Of a stretch of DNA of 64,000 nt, positions 11,768 to 24,379 are shown in pieces (the first letter of the stretch is position 1; each line of letters starts with the position of its first letter). The position numbers and the translations under genes are program-made. Below the pieces are notes generated by a model that made no database searches, was not told the DNA's origin, and saw only the letters and a program-made list of their open reading frames with translations. The stretch is from Salvelinus alpinus (lineage: Eukaryota > Chordata > Actinopteri > Salmoniformes > Salmonidae): positions 10,912,690-10,976,689 of the forward strand of contig NC_092092.1 of assembly GCF_045679555.1 (NCBI RefSeq), written 5' to 3'.

Positions 11768-12292
11768 TGTCACGCCCTGATCTGTTTCACCTGTCCTTGT
11801 CCTTGTCTCCACCCCCCTGCAGGTGTCGCCCATCTTCCCCATTATCCCATGTATTTGTACCTGCGTTTTCTGTTTGTCTGTTGCCAGTTCGTCTTGTTTG
11901 TTCAAGCCTACCAGCAGTTTGTCTCAGCTCCTGGTTTTCCCTAGTCACTCTTTTTCTCGTCCTCCTGGTTTTTGACCTTGCCTGTCCTGGCCCTGTACCC
12001 GCCCGCCTGACCACTGCCTGTCCTGGCCCCACCCACCTGACCACTGCCTGTCCTGGCCCTGTACCCACCCACCTGACCACTGCCTGTCCTGGCCCCGCCC
12101 ACCTGACCACTGCCTGTCCTGGCCCCGCCCACCTGACCACTGCCTGTCCTGGCTCTGTACCCGCCCGCCTGACCACTGCCCGTCTCTGAGCCTGTCTGCC
12201 ATCTTGTATCTTGGCCTCTGCTCTGTATTTCAAACACTGCCTGCCCTGACCTGTCGTTTGCCTGCCCCTGTGGTTACAATAAACATTGGGGG
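11768..12292 (+). mobile_element. Probable solo LTR with an internal minisatellite
   Basis: It begins tgtcacgccctgatctgttt and has a poly(A) signal in acaataaacattggg near 12278, followed by a poly-G run. This layout (TG start, C/T-rich body, aataaa near the end) matches LTRs of salmonid gypsy-class elements. Inside, 11978-12185 is an array of about six units of 27-36 bp built on cctgaccactgcctgtcctg, alternating a short (ccccgcccac) and a long (ccctgtacccgcccgc) spacer. The repeat gives false open frames on both strands (glycine/arginine-rich on minus, proline/threonine-rich on plus). I see no target duplication or second LTR, so the class is inferred. Confidence 0.5.
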
Positions 12293-14404
12293 GGGGGGTC
12301 CTTTCAGGCATCTAAACAGAAAGAGGAGACAGAGGGCAAGAACAGACCATTCAACTGAATACCAGAACCCTGTGTAACTACACTGTCACTATGGTGGTAC
12401 AAAGCCACAGCTCAGTCAATATTTTACCTCTCAGTTCATTATTCACAAATAAAGAGCTCAAGAGAAGCTTTTAGCATGTCAAGTTGTCACTTGATACTTG
12501 ACACTTAAGAGTAGGCTTCTCCCAATAGTACTGCTGTAGAACTAATCCTTCTGGATACGAGTAGCCATGTAGCCAAATATTGACATTTTCCCAGCAACAG
12601 CTGGGGGTTGAATTATAGTATGGGGAAAGACCTGGACATGTACTGTTGCTTTTGCCAGTTGACTTAATCTGTTTGACTTTTTCTTTCTGAACAAAATGTA
12701 CAGACCAGGGATGTATACACTATTTCCTTCACTATAGTGGCAGGCAAAATACACTTAAGTGGTTTGGCACTCTTTTACTTTGCAAGTGGCGTTTCCACAC
12801 ATATTTTGCCAAATTAGAGCATTCGTGTTTACTCTTCACCGCTCATCATCTTGGCTGGTGTTCAGGTTTTACCCAGCTACTTTTTTACCACTATGTCCCT
12901 GGTACAGACCTATGTTCCAATAGGAACCTAAGGTAGGAGGTTGAGAGAACAAAAAACCATGCAGGCTATATGGACTGAAGATGGCATGGGTATGATATGT
13001 TTTGATACTGCAATTCTATAAGGAAGAGATTATTTCCCATGAGAACTATACTGTGTAGCCTTAGCTTGCAGCAGGTGGAAAGGGTGTGCTGAGGGCTAGA
13101 GCGGAAAGACGTTTGTAAGGTTCTTTAAAGCTGAGGCACGCGGTCTGTGGAAGCTCCTGCTTCAGGCATAGATGTTCTTTAGGATTGAATAGTAATACAG
13201 AATTCTGCAGGTCAGCTTTCTCTTGTGCCTAAGTGTCCGGTTCATACTAATGCATTAGGGAGATATTGGACTTGCACTGAACTGATATGATATGAAGCTG
13301 TCCCTAGCCTTTCGCTGACTCAGTGAAGTAACTTTTTTCCTCAAATGGGAGTTTTACTCCTAGTGGAAAATGTACTCCCATTTGGATACTGTGTCCAGAC
13401 TATGTATCATACATAATTAACTTTGGGATCCAATTTTTATAATCCAAACTGTTTTTACTATCTATCTTTTTACGGACTGTTGTGTTCAACTATTGATGCT
13501 ACAACCACATAAGCGTTGCCATTAAACTATCTTGAAGAGCTTTCATAATGAACTGAAACGTATTTAAAAAATATATAAACTACAAAGTCTTTCTCATTGA
13601 ATTAAATATTGTGGCAGCATTGCTGGCAGTTCAGCTCTAAAAGTTACTGTGTACATAATATCTTCCACATTTACACACACGTTAAGTTGCTAAGATATTG
13701 ATGGACACATGAAAGTGCTACAGACTTGTTGTGGATGAGGAAAACACATCTAAAAGGTTGGTGCTGCACAGATGGACTGAACATGAGTCATTCTTGCTGA
13801 CTGGAGCAGTGATTTGGTGCCCCATTAAAGGTTAACTGTGAAATGTGTCTTCAAATGCTGCTATTACTATTTTTGGAGCTGTGGTTGCTTGGAGCCATCC
13901 ACACTTGAGGTCTCTCTATTCTTTCATAACCAGCAATGTTCTTGTGAAGATGCTTGAATTCTAAGAGTGTGTGTGTTTGTGTGTGAGAAAGAGAGAGACA
14001 CACACACAGAGAGAGAGACAAGATTTAAAAGGCATGTTGTAATGGATTTTGAAATGATCCCCACCTCAGAATATCTTATAGATTACTTTTCTTATTGTCT
14101 TATCTGCAAACTGCAGTGGCAAACCTGCCTATCAACTATAATCCAGGCTAACAGTACGGTCTTATTATTTGCTGCCTTGTTGCCAGATGTGAGCCATGGT
14201 GTTACTGTGTTAATCACAAAATAAATAAAGCCTGAATAAATTCTAATGATTACTGGTGTAAAAATGACTGATGCAACTCACAGGGCATGTTCTGCTTGCA
14301 CATAATCATATTTAAATTAGTGTTTAGTGTTTAAGTCTAATGATGTCCAAAGGTGAGGCCCTTGACCACAGCTAATGACAGGGCTGAAGGGACAAACAAA
14401 ATAC
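12293..14404. other. Intergenic sequence, no gene seen
   Basis: About 2.1 kb without a supported feature. A low-complexity GT/GA patch lies at 13966-14020 (gtgtgtgtttgtgtgtgaga and agagagacacacacacagag). Short ORFs here (12542-12754 minus, 13967-14224 plus) resemble no known protein, and the second starts inside the simple repeat. Confidence 0.45.
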
Positions 14405-14537
14405 CATTTCTCACATGCTTTGTAAACAACAGGTGTATACTAACAGTGAAATGCTTACGTACAGGCCCTTCCCAACAATACAGAGAGGAAAAAAGAGAAA
14501 TAATAGAACAATAATACCACAAGGAATAAATACACAA

Positions 14538-15640
14538 TGAGCAATGATAACTTGGCTATACACACAGGGTACCAGTACAGAGTCAATGATAACTTGACTA
14601 TATACACAGGGTACCAGTGTAACAGTATAACTTTAGACCGTCCCCTCGCCCCGACACGGGCGCGAACCAGGGACCCTCTGCACACATCAACAACTGACAC
14701 CCACGAAGCGTCGTTACCCATCGCTCCACAAAAGCCGCGGCCCTTGCAGAGCAAGGGGCAACACTACTTCTAGGTTTCAGAGCAAGTGACGTAACTGATT
14801 GAAACGCTACTAGCGCGTACCCGCTAACTAGCTAGCCATTTCACATCCGTTACACCAGTACAGAGTCAATGATTACTTGGCTATATTCACAGGGTACCAG
14901 TACAGAGTCAATGATAACTTGACTATATACACAGGGTACCAGTACAGTGTCAATGATTACTTGGCTATATTCACAGGGTACCAGTACAGAGTCAATGATA
15001 ACTTGACTATATACACAGGGTACCAGTACAGAGTCAATGATTACTTGGCTATATACACAGGGTACCAGTACAGAGTCAATGATAACTCGGCTATACACAC
15101 AGGGTACCAGTACAGAGTCAATGATAACTTGGCTATATACACGAAGTACCCGTACCAAGTCAATGATAACTTGGCTATATACACAGGGTACCAGTACAGA
15201 GTCAATGATAACTTGGCTATACACACAGGGTACCAGTACAGAGTCAATGATAACTTGGCTATATACACAGGGTACCAGTACAGAGTCAATGATAACTTGG
15301 CTATACACACAGGGTACCAGTACAGAGTCAATGATTACTTGGCTATATACACAGGGTACCAGTACAGAGTCAATGATAACTTGGCTATACACATAGGGTA
15401 CTAGTACAGAGTCAATGATAACTTGGCTATACACACAGGGTACCAGTACAGAGTCAATGATAACTTGGCTATACACACAGGGTACCAGTACAGAGTCAAT
15501 GATTACTTGGCTATGCACACAGGGTACCAGTACAGAGTCAATGATAACTTGGCTATATACACAAAGTACCAGTACCAAGTCAATTATAACTTGGCTATAT
15601 ACACAGAGTACCAGTACAGAGCCTATGTGCAGGAGTACGA
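14538..15640. repeat. 42-bp minisatellite in the LINE 3' UTR
   Basis: The unit is ttggctatacacacagggta followed by ccagtacagagtcaatgata and ac, 42 bp long, with about 20 copies. The array is interrupted by a SINE at 14619-14853. Since 42 is a multiple of 3 and most frames lack stops, long false ORFs appear on both strands (14-residue repeats such as NLAIHTGYQYRVND on plus and VLVPCVYSQVIIDS on minus). The single-copy form of this segment is seen in the 3' UTR of the related LINE copies, so the array is a local expansion. Confidence 0.9.
14619..14853 (-). mobile_element. Short interspersed repeat with gtaac ends, in the minisatellite
   Basis: It starts gtaacagtataactttagac and ends acatccgttac on the plus strand, flanked by accagt on both sides (14613-14618 and 14854-14859), which I read as the target duplication. 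On the minus strand it has tggctagctagttagcgg near the start and a box-B-like ggttcgcgcccg, so it is probably a tRNA-derived SINE. A second copy, in plus orientation, is at 63273-63504; both sit in copies of the same LINE family. Confidence 0.7.
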
Positions 15641-15958
15641 GGTAATTGAGGTAGATATGTACATATAGGTAGGGGTAAAGTGACTAGGCAACAGGATAGA
15701 TAAACAGTAGCAAAAAGAGTCAATGCAGATAGTTAAATATTTAACTAACAGCTACCCGGACTAACTACCGTATTAAGCAGTCTAATGGCTTGGGGGTAGA
15801 AGCTTTTCAGGGTACTGTTGGTTCCAAACGTGGTGTATCGGTACAGCATGCCGTGCGGTATGTCCCACTACCTAGAGGTCTAAAGTTGCCACGGTACAGC
15901 TTGCCATGCGGTATGTCCCACCACCGAGAGGTCTAAGGTTGCCACGGTTATTTGTCTG

Positions 15959-16888
15959 CTGACTGGGCAGGCATTGGAATGGGCTACGGCCGCCTGGGAG
16001 AGAGGAGAGGAGGAGCTTGAGTCTTATGAGGGGTTCATGGCTTGGTTTAAATGTATTTTCGATCATCCCGCGGAGGGCAGAGAGGGAGATGAGCGTCTGC
16101 TTCAGCAGGGGAATCAGACAGCTGCTGAGTATGCTCTTACATTCCGGACAGTAGCAGCTTCCAGTGGATGGAATGAGCTGGCGCTCAGCACGTTATTTAG
16201 TAGAGGTCTGCGCGAGGAGGTCCAGACGGAACTGGCCTACCAAGATGACAACCTCACCCTGGATGCACTCATTGCGATGGCCATCCATCTGGATAACCTC
16301 CTCCGGGAGCGTCGGCATCTACATCACTTCTCTCCCTCCTTCGGCGAGTGTTCGGGATCAGAGCCTGAACCCATGGAGGTAGGGGTCACATGCCTTCCCG
16401 CGGCGGACCGACGCAGACGGATGCAGCTGGGGCTCTGTCTGTACTGTGGCCAGGGAGGGCACAAGCGCCAGCGGTGTCCGTTACTTCAGAATCCGGGATC
16501 CACTAGAGCAGAGGGACGGTCACGTGATGTTACATCCCCTGGACCAGGAGTGAGTATGCCATCTACTGCTTTTCCTGTTAGACTCTTTTTAGTACCCATC
16601 ACTCTGGCTGACTGTCCCTCAAGCCCTGTGTCTACAGCTTTAGTGGATTCCGGCACCGCGGGGAACTTTATGGATCAGACCCTTGCCTCCTCTCTAAATA
16701 TTACTACCTACCCGCTCTCATCTCCTTTTCCGGTTCAAGGTCTTGACTGTCGGCCTCTAGGATCACACATCACCCAACCACTCACCCTCACCATGGAGCC
16801 AAATCACCAGGAAAACATCCCCTTCTTTATCACCAATGCACCAGATCATCCTCAGCCTACCAGCCTATCCTCAGCCTACCTGCCATAA
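15959..16888 (+). pseudogene. Retrotransposon gag with zinc knuckle, plus protease start
   Basis: The frame has no ATG at its start; the coding similarity begins upstream with LLTGQALEWATAAWER, so the usual gag N terminus is absent. The capsid part includes YEGFMAWFKCIFDHP and AAEYALTFRTVAASSGWNE. A CX2CX4HX4C zinc knuckle lies at 16436-16477 (CLYCGQGGHKRQRC). The aspartic protease motif ALVDSGTAGNFMD lies at about 16645-16680. The frame stops at 16888, before RT. In intact relatives gag binds RNA and forms the particle, and the protease cuts the polyprotein; this copy is truncated. Confidence 0.85.
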
Positions 16889-16936
16889 CCCTACCATCTC
16901 ATGGTAGAGGATGAGAATCACGGACTGGTCTCCTGA

Positions 16937-17680
16937 ATGCCGGGAGACCTGCTGGACCGTGGACTCAATGACATCACCACGAAGTATCGGTACCCTCTCT
17001 TGCTGATGCCGTCAGCCATCGAGCAGCTCCGTGGTGCCCGGTTCTTCACCAAACTGGACCTGCGGAGTGCCTACAATCTCATTCGCATCCGGGAGGGAGA
17101 TGAGTGGAAGACGGCGTTCAGCACGATGTCTGGTCACTACAAGTACTTGGTTATGCCCTTTAGCTTAGCCAATGCTCCGTCAGTTTTCCAGGCATTCGTC
17201 AACGAGATGTTCAGGGACATGCTCGGACGTCAGGTGATTGTGTACATCGATGACATCCTGATCTTCTCGACCAACCTGGAGGATCACATCACTCACGTTC
17301 GGGCAGTCCTGGAACGCCTCTTGGCTAACCACCTGTTCGTCAAGGCGAAGAAATGCCAATTCCACCAGTGGGCTGTCTCCAAATTGGGCTACCAAATCAG
17401 CCCGCAGGGAGTGAGGATGGAGGACAAGAAGGTAGATGCGGTAAGATCATGGCCAGTCCCAACCACCATCAAGGGGTTACAACGTTTTTTGGAGTTTTCC
17501 AACTTTTACCGCCGCTTCATCAGGAACTTCAGTGCCGTCGCCTCCCCTCCCTCCTCAAGGGTGGGCCTCGTAGGTTGGTTTGGTCTCCAGCAGCCGACAA
17601 GGCCTTTCGTCTCCTCAAGGGGCGTTTCACCTTGCCCCCTAGCTAAAACACCCAGATTCCATGCTACCTTTTGTGGTTGA
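16937..17680 (+). pseudogene. Gypsy reverse transcriptase remnant
   Basis: The palm motifs are clear: [16 protein letters not shown] (first catalytic Asp), then the catalytic YIDD box at 17243-17254 ([12 protein letters not shown]), followed by [13 protein letters not shown] and [19 protein letters not shown]. The fingers domain upstream is shortened, since the frame opens only just before the tKYRYPL segment. After about 17550 the frame shifts: the connection to RNase H continues in another frame (17353-17646), with [13 protein letters not shown]. The enzyme is broken. Confidence 0.85.
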
Positions 17681-17743
17681 GATACACGCATCAGAGGTGG
17701 GTGTGGGGCAGTTTTTGCACAAAGACAGGGGGACCCAGTAAAA

Positions 17744-18094
17744 TTGTATCCTTGTGCTTTCTTCTCCAAGAAACTGTCCCCTGCAGAGAGGAATTATGAC
17801 GTTGGCAATCGGGAGCTCTTGGCGGTGAAGTTGGCATTAGAGGAGTGGAGACACTGGCTGGAGGGTGCCAAGGAACCATTCGTCATCCTCACCGACCATC
17901 GGAACCTTGAGTACATACGGACAGCAAGTAGAATGAATCCGAGCCAAGCCAGATGGGCCCTCTTCTACACCAGGTTCGACTTCATGCTGACCTATCACCC
18001 AGGTTCTAAGAACATCAAGGCCAATGCCATGTCTCGTATCTACGATTCGGGAGAGGCTCCTGTCCAGAGGGCACCCATAATCCCATCCTCCTGA
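17744..18094 (+). pseudogene. Gypsy RNase H remnant
   Basis: It contains [39 protein letters not shown] and [11 protein letters not shown], then RQARWALF-like and [16 protein letters not shown]. This is the typical Ty3/gypsy RNase H block (catalytic E in RELLA and D in TDHRNL). It ends at a stop at 18094, about 25 bp before the Tc1 insertion at 18122. The N-terminal catalytic Asp region is disrupted by a frameshift near 17700. Confidence 0.8.
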
Positions 18095-18121
18095 GTCGTG
18101 GGTCCAGTGGTGTAGGATGTA

Positions 18122-19726
18122 CAGTGAGGGAAAAAAGTATTTGATCCCCTGCTGATTTTGTACGTTTGCCCACTGACAAAGAAATGATCAGTCTATAATT
18201 TTAATGGTAGGTTTATTTGAACAGTGAGAGACAGAATATCAACAAAAAAATCCAGAAAAACGCATGTCAAAAATGTTATGAATTGATTTGCATTTTAATG
18301 AGGGAAATAAGTATTTGACCCCTCTGCAAAACATGACTTAGTACTTGGTGGCAAAACCCTTGTTGGCAATCACAGAGGTCAGACGTTTCTTGTAGTTGGC
18401 CACCAGGTTTGCACACATCTCAGGAGGGATTTTGTCCCACTCCTCTTTGCAGATCTTCTTCAAGTCATTAAGGTTTCGAGGCTGACGTTTGGCAACTCGA
18501 ACCTTCAGCTCCCTCCACAGATTTTCTATGGGATTAAGGTCTGGAGACTGGCTAGGCCACTCCAGGACCTTAATGTGCTTCTTCTTGAGCCACTCCTTTG
18601 TTGCCTTGGCCGTGTGTTTTGGGTCATTGTCATGCTGGAATACCCATCCACGACCCATTTTCAATACCCTGGCTGAGGGAAGGAGGTTTTCACCCAAGAT
18701 TTGACGGTACATGGCCCCGTCCATCGTCCCTTTGATGCGGTGAAGTTGTCCTGTCCCTTTAGCAGAAAAACACCCCCAAAGCATAATGTTTCCACCTCCA
18801 TGTTTGACGGTGGGGATGGTTTCTTGGGGTCATAGGCAGCATTCCTCCTCCTCCAAACACGGCAAGTTGGGTTGATGCCAAAGAACTCCATTTTGGTCTC
18901 ATCTGACCACAACACGTTCACCCAGTTGTCCTCTGAATCATTCAGATGTTCATTGGCAAACTTCAGACGGGCATGTATATGTGCTTTCTTGAGCAGGGGG
19001 ACCTTGCGGGCGCTGCAGGATTTCAGTCCTTCACGGCATAGTGTGTTACCAATTGTTTTCTTGATGACTATGGTCCCAGCTGCCTTGAGATCATTGACAA
19101 GATCCTCCTGTGTAGTTCTGGGCTGATTCCTCACCGTTCTCATGATCATTGCAACTCCACGAGGTGAGATCTTGCATGGAGCCCCAGGCTGAGGGAGATT
19201 GACAGTTCTTTTGTGTTTCTTCCATTTGCGAATAATCACAGAAACTGTTGTCACCTTCTCACCAAGCTGCTTGGCAATGGTCTTGTAGCCCATTCCAGCC
19301 TTGTGTAGGTCTACAATCTTGTCCCTGACATCCTTGGAGAGCTCTTTGGTCTTGGCCATGGTGGAGAGTTTGGAATCTGATTGATTGATTGCTTCTGTGG
19401 ACAGGTATCTTTTATACAGGTAAGAAACTGAGATTAGGAGCACTCCCTTAAAGAGTGTGCTCCTAGTCTCCGTTCGTTACCTGTATGAAAGACACCTGGG
19501 AGCCAGAAATCTTTTTGATTGAGAAGGGGTCAAATACTTATTTCCCTCATTAAAATGCAAATCAATTTATAACATTTTTGACATGCATTTTTCTGGATAT
19601 TTTTGTTGTTATTCTGTCTCTCACTGTTCAAGTAAACCTACCATTAAAATTATAGACTGATAATTTCTTTGTCAGTGGGCAAACGTACAAAATCAGCAGG
19701 GGATCAAATACTTTTTTCCCTCACTG
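18122..19726 (-). mobile_element. Tc1-like transposon with clean TA duplication, inside the gypsy element
   Basis: The inverted repeats start cagtgagggaaaaaagtatt at 18122 and end with the complement (aatacttttttccctcactg) at 19726, about 190 bp each, flanked by TA at 18120-18121 and 19727-19728. Transposase is on the minus strand (start codon at 19359, stop near 18338) and is nearly complete but for one frameshift. Host gypsy sequence reads straight across the insertion between RNase H and integrase. This is among the youngest Tc1 copies in the window. Confidence 0.93.
18338..19359 (-). pseudogene. Tc1 transposase, one frameshift
   Basis: The protein starts at 19359 ([20 protein letters not shown]), with the paired-like helix-turn-helix DNA-binding part in the first 110 residues ([20 protein letters not shown]; a GRPR-like hinge is replaced by [12 protein letters not shown]). 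The catalytic triad is present: D in [12 protein letters not shown] in [12 protein letters not shown] and E in [10 protein letters not shown]. The frame breaks once, near 18790-18815: 19359-18800 runs in one frame and 18784-18338 in the next, ending ANKGFATKY. The total of about 340 residues is normal for Tc1. Its role would be to cut out and paste the element at TA sites; this copy needs the frameshift repaired and is dead as it stands. Confidence 0.9.
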
Positions 19727-19728
19727 TA

Positions 19729-21055
<1,327 letters not shown>

Positions 21056-22210
21056 TGCAGTTGCAATACCAAGCGGTGATGCAACCAGTCAAGATTCTCT
21101 CAATGGTGCAGCTGTAGAACTTTGAGGGCCCTCTTCTCTGAGGGGGAAGAGGTGTTGTCGTGTCTTCTTTACAACTTAGTGATGGGTGAACAGGGAGTAC
21201 AGAAGGGGACTGAGCACGCAACCGAGGGACCCCCGTGTTGAGGGTCAGCTTGGCAGATGTCACTATGTGTGGACGGTCCGTCAGGAAGTCCAGGATCCAA
21301 TTAGAGAGGGAGGTGTTCAGTCCCAGGATCCTGAGCTTAGTGATTAGCTTGGAGGGCACTATGATGTTGAACGCTGCGCTATAGTCAATGAACCGCGTTC
21401 TTACGTAGGTGTTCTTCTTGTCCAGGTGCGAGAGGGCAGTGTGGAGTGCAATAGAGATTCCGTCCTCTGTGGATCTGTTGGGGCAGTATGCGAATTGGAG
21501 TATGTCCAGGGTGTCTGGGATGATGGTGTTGATCTGTGCCATGACCAGCCTTTCAAAACATTTCATGGCTATAGATTTGAGTGCTACGAGGCGATAGTCA
21601 ATTAGACAGGTTATCTTTGGAGTTCTTGAGCACAGGGACTATAGTGGTCTGCTTAAAAGATGTAGGTATTACAGACTGGGTCAGGGAGAGGTTAAAAATG
21701 TCAGTGAAGACACTTCGCTGGTCAGCACATGCTCTGAGTACGTGTCCTGGTAATCCGGCTGGCCCCACGACCTTGTGAATTTAACCTGTTTTAAAGGTCT
21801 TACATCGGCTACGGAGAGCAAGATCACACCGTCATCCGAAACAGCTGGTGCTCTCATGCATGGTTCAGTGTTGCTTGCCTCAAAGCGATCATAGAAGGAA
21901 TATAGCTCATCTGGTAGGCTTGCATCACTGGGCAGTTTGCGGCTGGGTTTCCCTTTGTAATCGGTGATAGTTGCAAGCTTTGCCAAATCCGACAAGAGTC
22001 AGAGCTGGTGTAGTAGGATTCGATCTTAGTCCTATATTGACGTTTTGACTGTTTGATGGCTCGTCGGAGGTCAATGCTGGGATTTCTTATAAGCGTCCGG
22101 ATTAGTGTCCCGCTCCTTGAAAGCGGCAGCTCTAGCTTTTAGCTCAGTGCTGCTGTTGCCTGTAATCCATGGTTTCTGGTTGGGAAGACATTGGATTACG
22201 TCTCTGAACA
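21056..22210 (-). pseudogene. Second half of the split LINE reverse transcriptase
   Basis: Minus-strand coding remains include [60 protein letters not shown] and [15 protein letters not shown] (21566-21230), which match the order seen in the LINE at 2459-5010. 21995-21681 carries upstream RT or linker sequence (KLATITDYKGKPSRKLPSDA). The F-x-D-x-x-AAF motif is better preserved here than at 3900. Frameshifts break it. The frame near 21050-20766 runs on into gypsy DNA and is spurious. Confidence 0.75.
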
Positions 22211-23333
22211 GCAAACGGGGAACTAAGCAAGATAAATTGTGGATTTTTCAAATTTTTTCAATGAGCCCATGCCATCATGGGAGACACACAGAGAACAAAT
22301 GTGTCGCTTGCCATTAAATATTGAGCTGAGTGATGACTCCCTTTCTGCTTAAATCTGTTTTTCGCTATGTTTCTTCCAATCCTGTACGATTAAGGCAACG
22401 TTTATTTTAATCCCATGAACATAAAGAGAAAATCATAGTTTTTTAAAATAAAATAAGTGAATACTAGATGTCTACAGCAGTGCTACCAGGAAAGATTTCC
22501 ATTATTTTAATTTTTAATACCATTGTTGCATTTCAGTTTCAGAATACCTTTATTATTTGGGTGTGTGGTTTTATGATATTTTTGCAATCTAACAAAGGGA
22601 TGGTTATGTTGGTGCACAAGAGCACCTACTGATTAATTTGTTTGGACTGCAGCACACAGGAATGGATGACAATCTACTGATTTAACACTGCTTTTTCAAT
22701 CTTTAAGTGATTAAAGGGGAAGCCCAAAGCCTAGTGTTTCCCTTTAAGACTATCTTAGGGAAACAAAAGGAATCAATGGAATCCCATCAGAAACCCTGAT
22801 GCCTGGCATAGCAAAGGGGGCATGAAATCAATATATTAGAGCAAAGAGATGGCCAGCACATTTCCTGGCAATGCAAGAAAGCACATGTCAGCAAATGGTT
22901 GATAATACAGTTATAAAATGATAACTACAGTCTTATCTATATGTCGAAGTGGAATGATAATCAGCAAAGCTCAGGGCCTTTTAAAAATACATTTCTGCTT
23001 GAGAGAAATTGCTTCTGAGGTAATCAAGTCTCAATGGTTTAGAGGTCTTACAGGTCACAAAACAAACATTTTAAAAGGGAAGAAAATCCCAAATCATGAA
23101 ATGTGGGTTACTATAGCTTAGACTAGATAAAGAGATGCTATAACAGTTGCTTACCTTGAGGTATATGTATTGGTCAGCTATGGCAGTGAAGGGCATCTTC
23201 AAGGGTTCTGGATCAGGAACATGCTGTATTCTACATTAGTAACAATGTCATGCAGCCAGATATTTTAAAACACAGCTGTTATAGCATAAATAACAGTGTT
23301 CATTCTATCATATTACATTTCATAATGTATATA
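22211..23333. other. Intergenic sequence, nothing recognised
   Basis: No gene or recognisable repeat. The AT-rich DNA includes short ORFs without similarity to anything I know (22918-23121). Confidence 0.4.
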
Positions 23334-23911
23334 CAGTGGTAACGAACTGTCATACTTGAGTAAAAGTAAAGATACCTTCATAGAAAATGACTCAAGTAAA
23401 AGTGAAAGTCCCCCAGTAAAATCCTACTTGAGTTTAAGTCTAAAAGTATTTGGTTTTAAATATACTTAAGTATCGAAAGTAACTGTAATTGCTAAAATAT
23501 ACTTAAGTATCAAAAGTAAAAGTCCTTATATTAAGCAAACCAGACAGCACCATTTTCTTGTTTTTTATTTATTTACGGATAGCCAGGGGCACGCTCCAAC
23601 ACTCAGATATAATTGACAAACAAAGCATGTGCTAAGTGAGTCTGCCAGATAAAAGGCAGTAGGGAAGACCAGGGATGTCCTCTTGATAAGTGTGTGAATT
23701 AGTCAATTTTCCTGTGCTGCTAAGCATTCAAAATAACAAGTACTTTTGGGTGTCAGGGAAAATGTATGGAGTAAAAAGTACATACTTTTGTTTAGGAATG
23801 TAGTGAAGTAAAAGTAAAAGTTGTCAAAAATATAAATAGTAAAGTACAGATACCCTAAAAAAATTACTTAAGTAGTACTTTCAAGTATTTTTACTTAAGT
23901 ACTTTACACTG
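23334..23911. mobile_element. hAT-type non-autonomous element with perfect 8-bp target duplication
   Basis: The ends are rich in acttaagtatttttactt-type sequence. The left end begins cagtggtaacgaactgtc and the right end finishes agtactttacactg. The flanks are identical: tgtatata at 23326-23333 and 23912-23919. The body has no transposase. A second, truncated copy in opposite orientation lies at 35990-36423. The aagtacttaagtaaaa ends resemble those of Tol2-like hAT elements; this is resemblance, not proof. Confidence 0.85.
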
Positions 23912-24379
23912 TGTATATATATATATCTATATCTTATTATCATCATGATTGTAAATCTATTTTCATAGAGTTAGAGTAAGGCCAGGATTCAATCCGTTCC
24001 TTTGAGCCGACATACGCAGTGTTTACTGTGAATACGGTCTCTGCCAAGGCAGGAACATTGTCTTTAAAGGTGCAGTTTAAGTGCAAACATTCAGATTTTG
24101 TTGTATAGATCTGACTATAGCCTTGTAAAATACATCATGACACGACTGGAAAAGAAAACAGTTCCACATAGATATGACCATAATTATATTAAAAAGTTTA
24201 ATCTGAAATAATGTTTTCAAAATATGTCATAGATCCATTTTTCTAAGGTTTGTTTTCTCTCACATAAACAAATATATACGAGCAATGTTTTAAAATAACA
24301 GCTTGTATATATCGACATTTGCAAGAAAAGTTTAAACCATAGATAATATACATTTGATATTCATACTCAGATAGACGAT

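Noticed and set aside
11787..12311. Glycine/arginine-rich and proline-rich ORFs on both strands
   Set aside because: They arise from the GC-rich minisatellite in the probable solo LTR; opposite-strand frames are equally open.
14850..15668. Long ORFs on both strands (up to 242 codons) around 15 kb
   Set aside because: Products of the 42-bp array in a LINE 3' UTR, with a unit that is a multiple of 3 and no stops.
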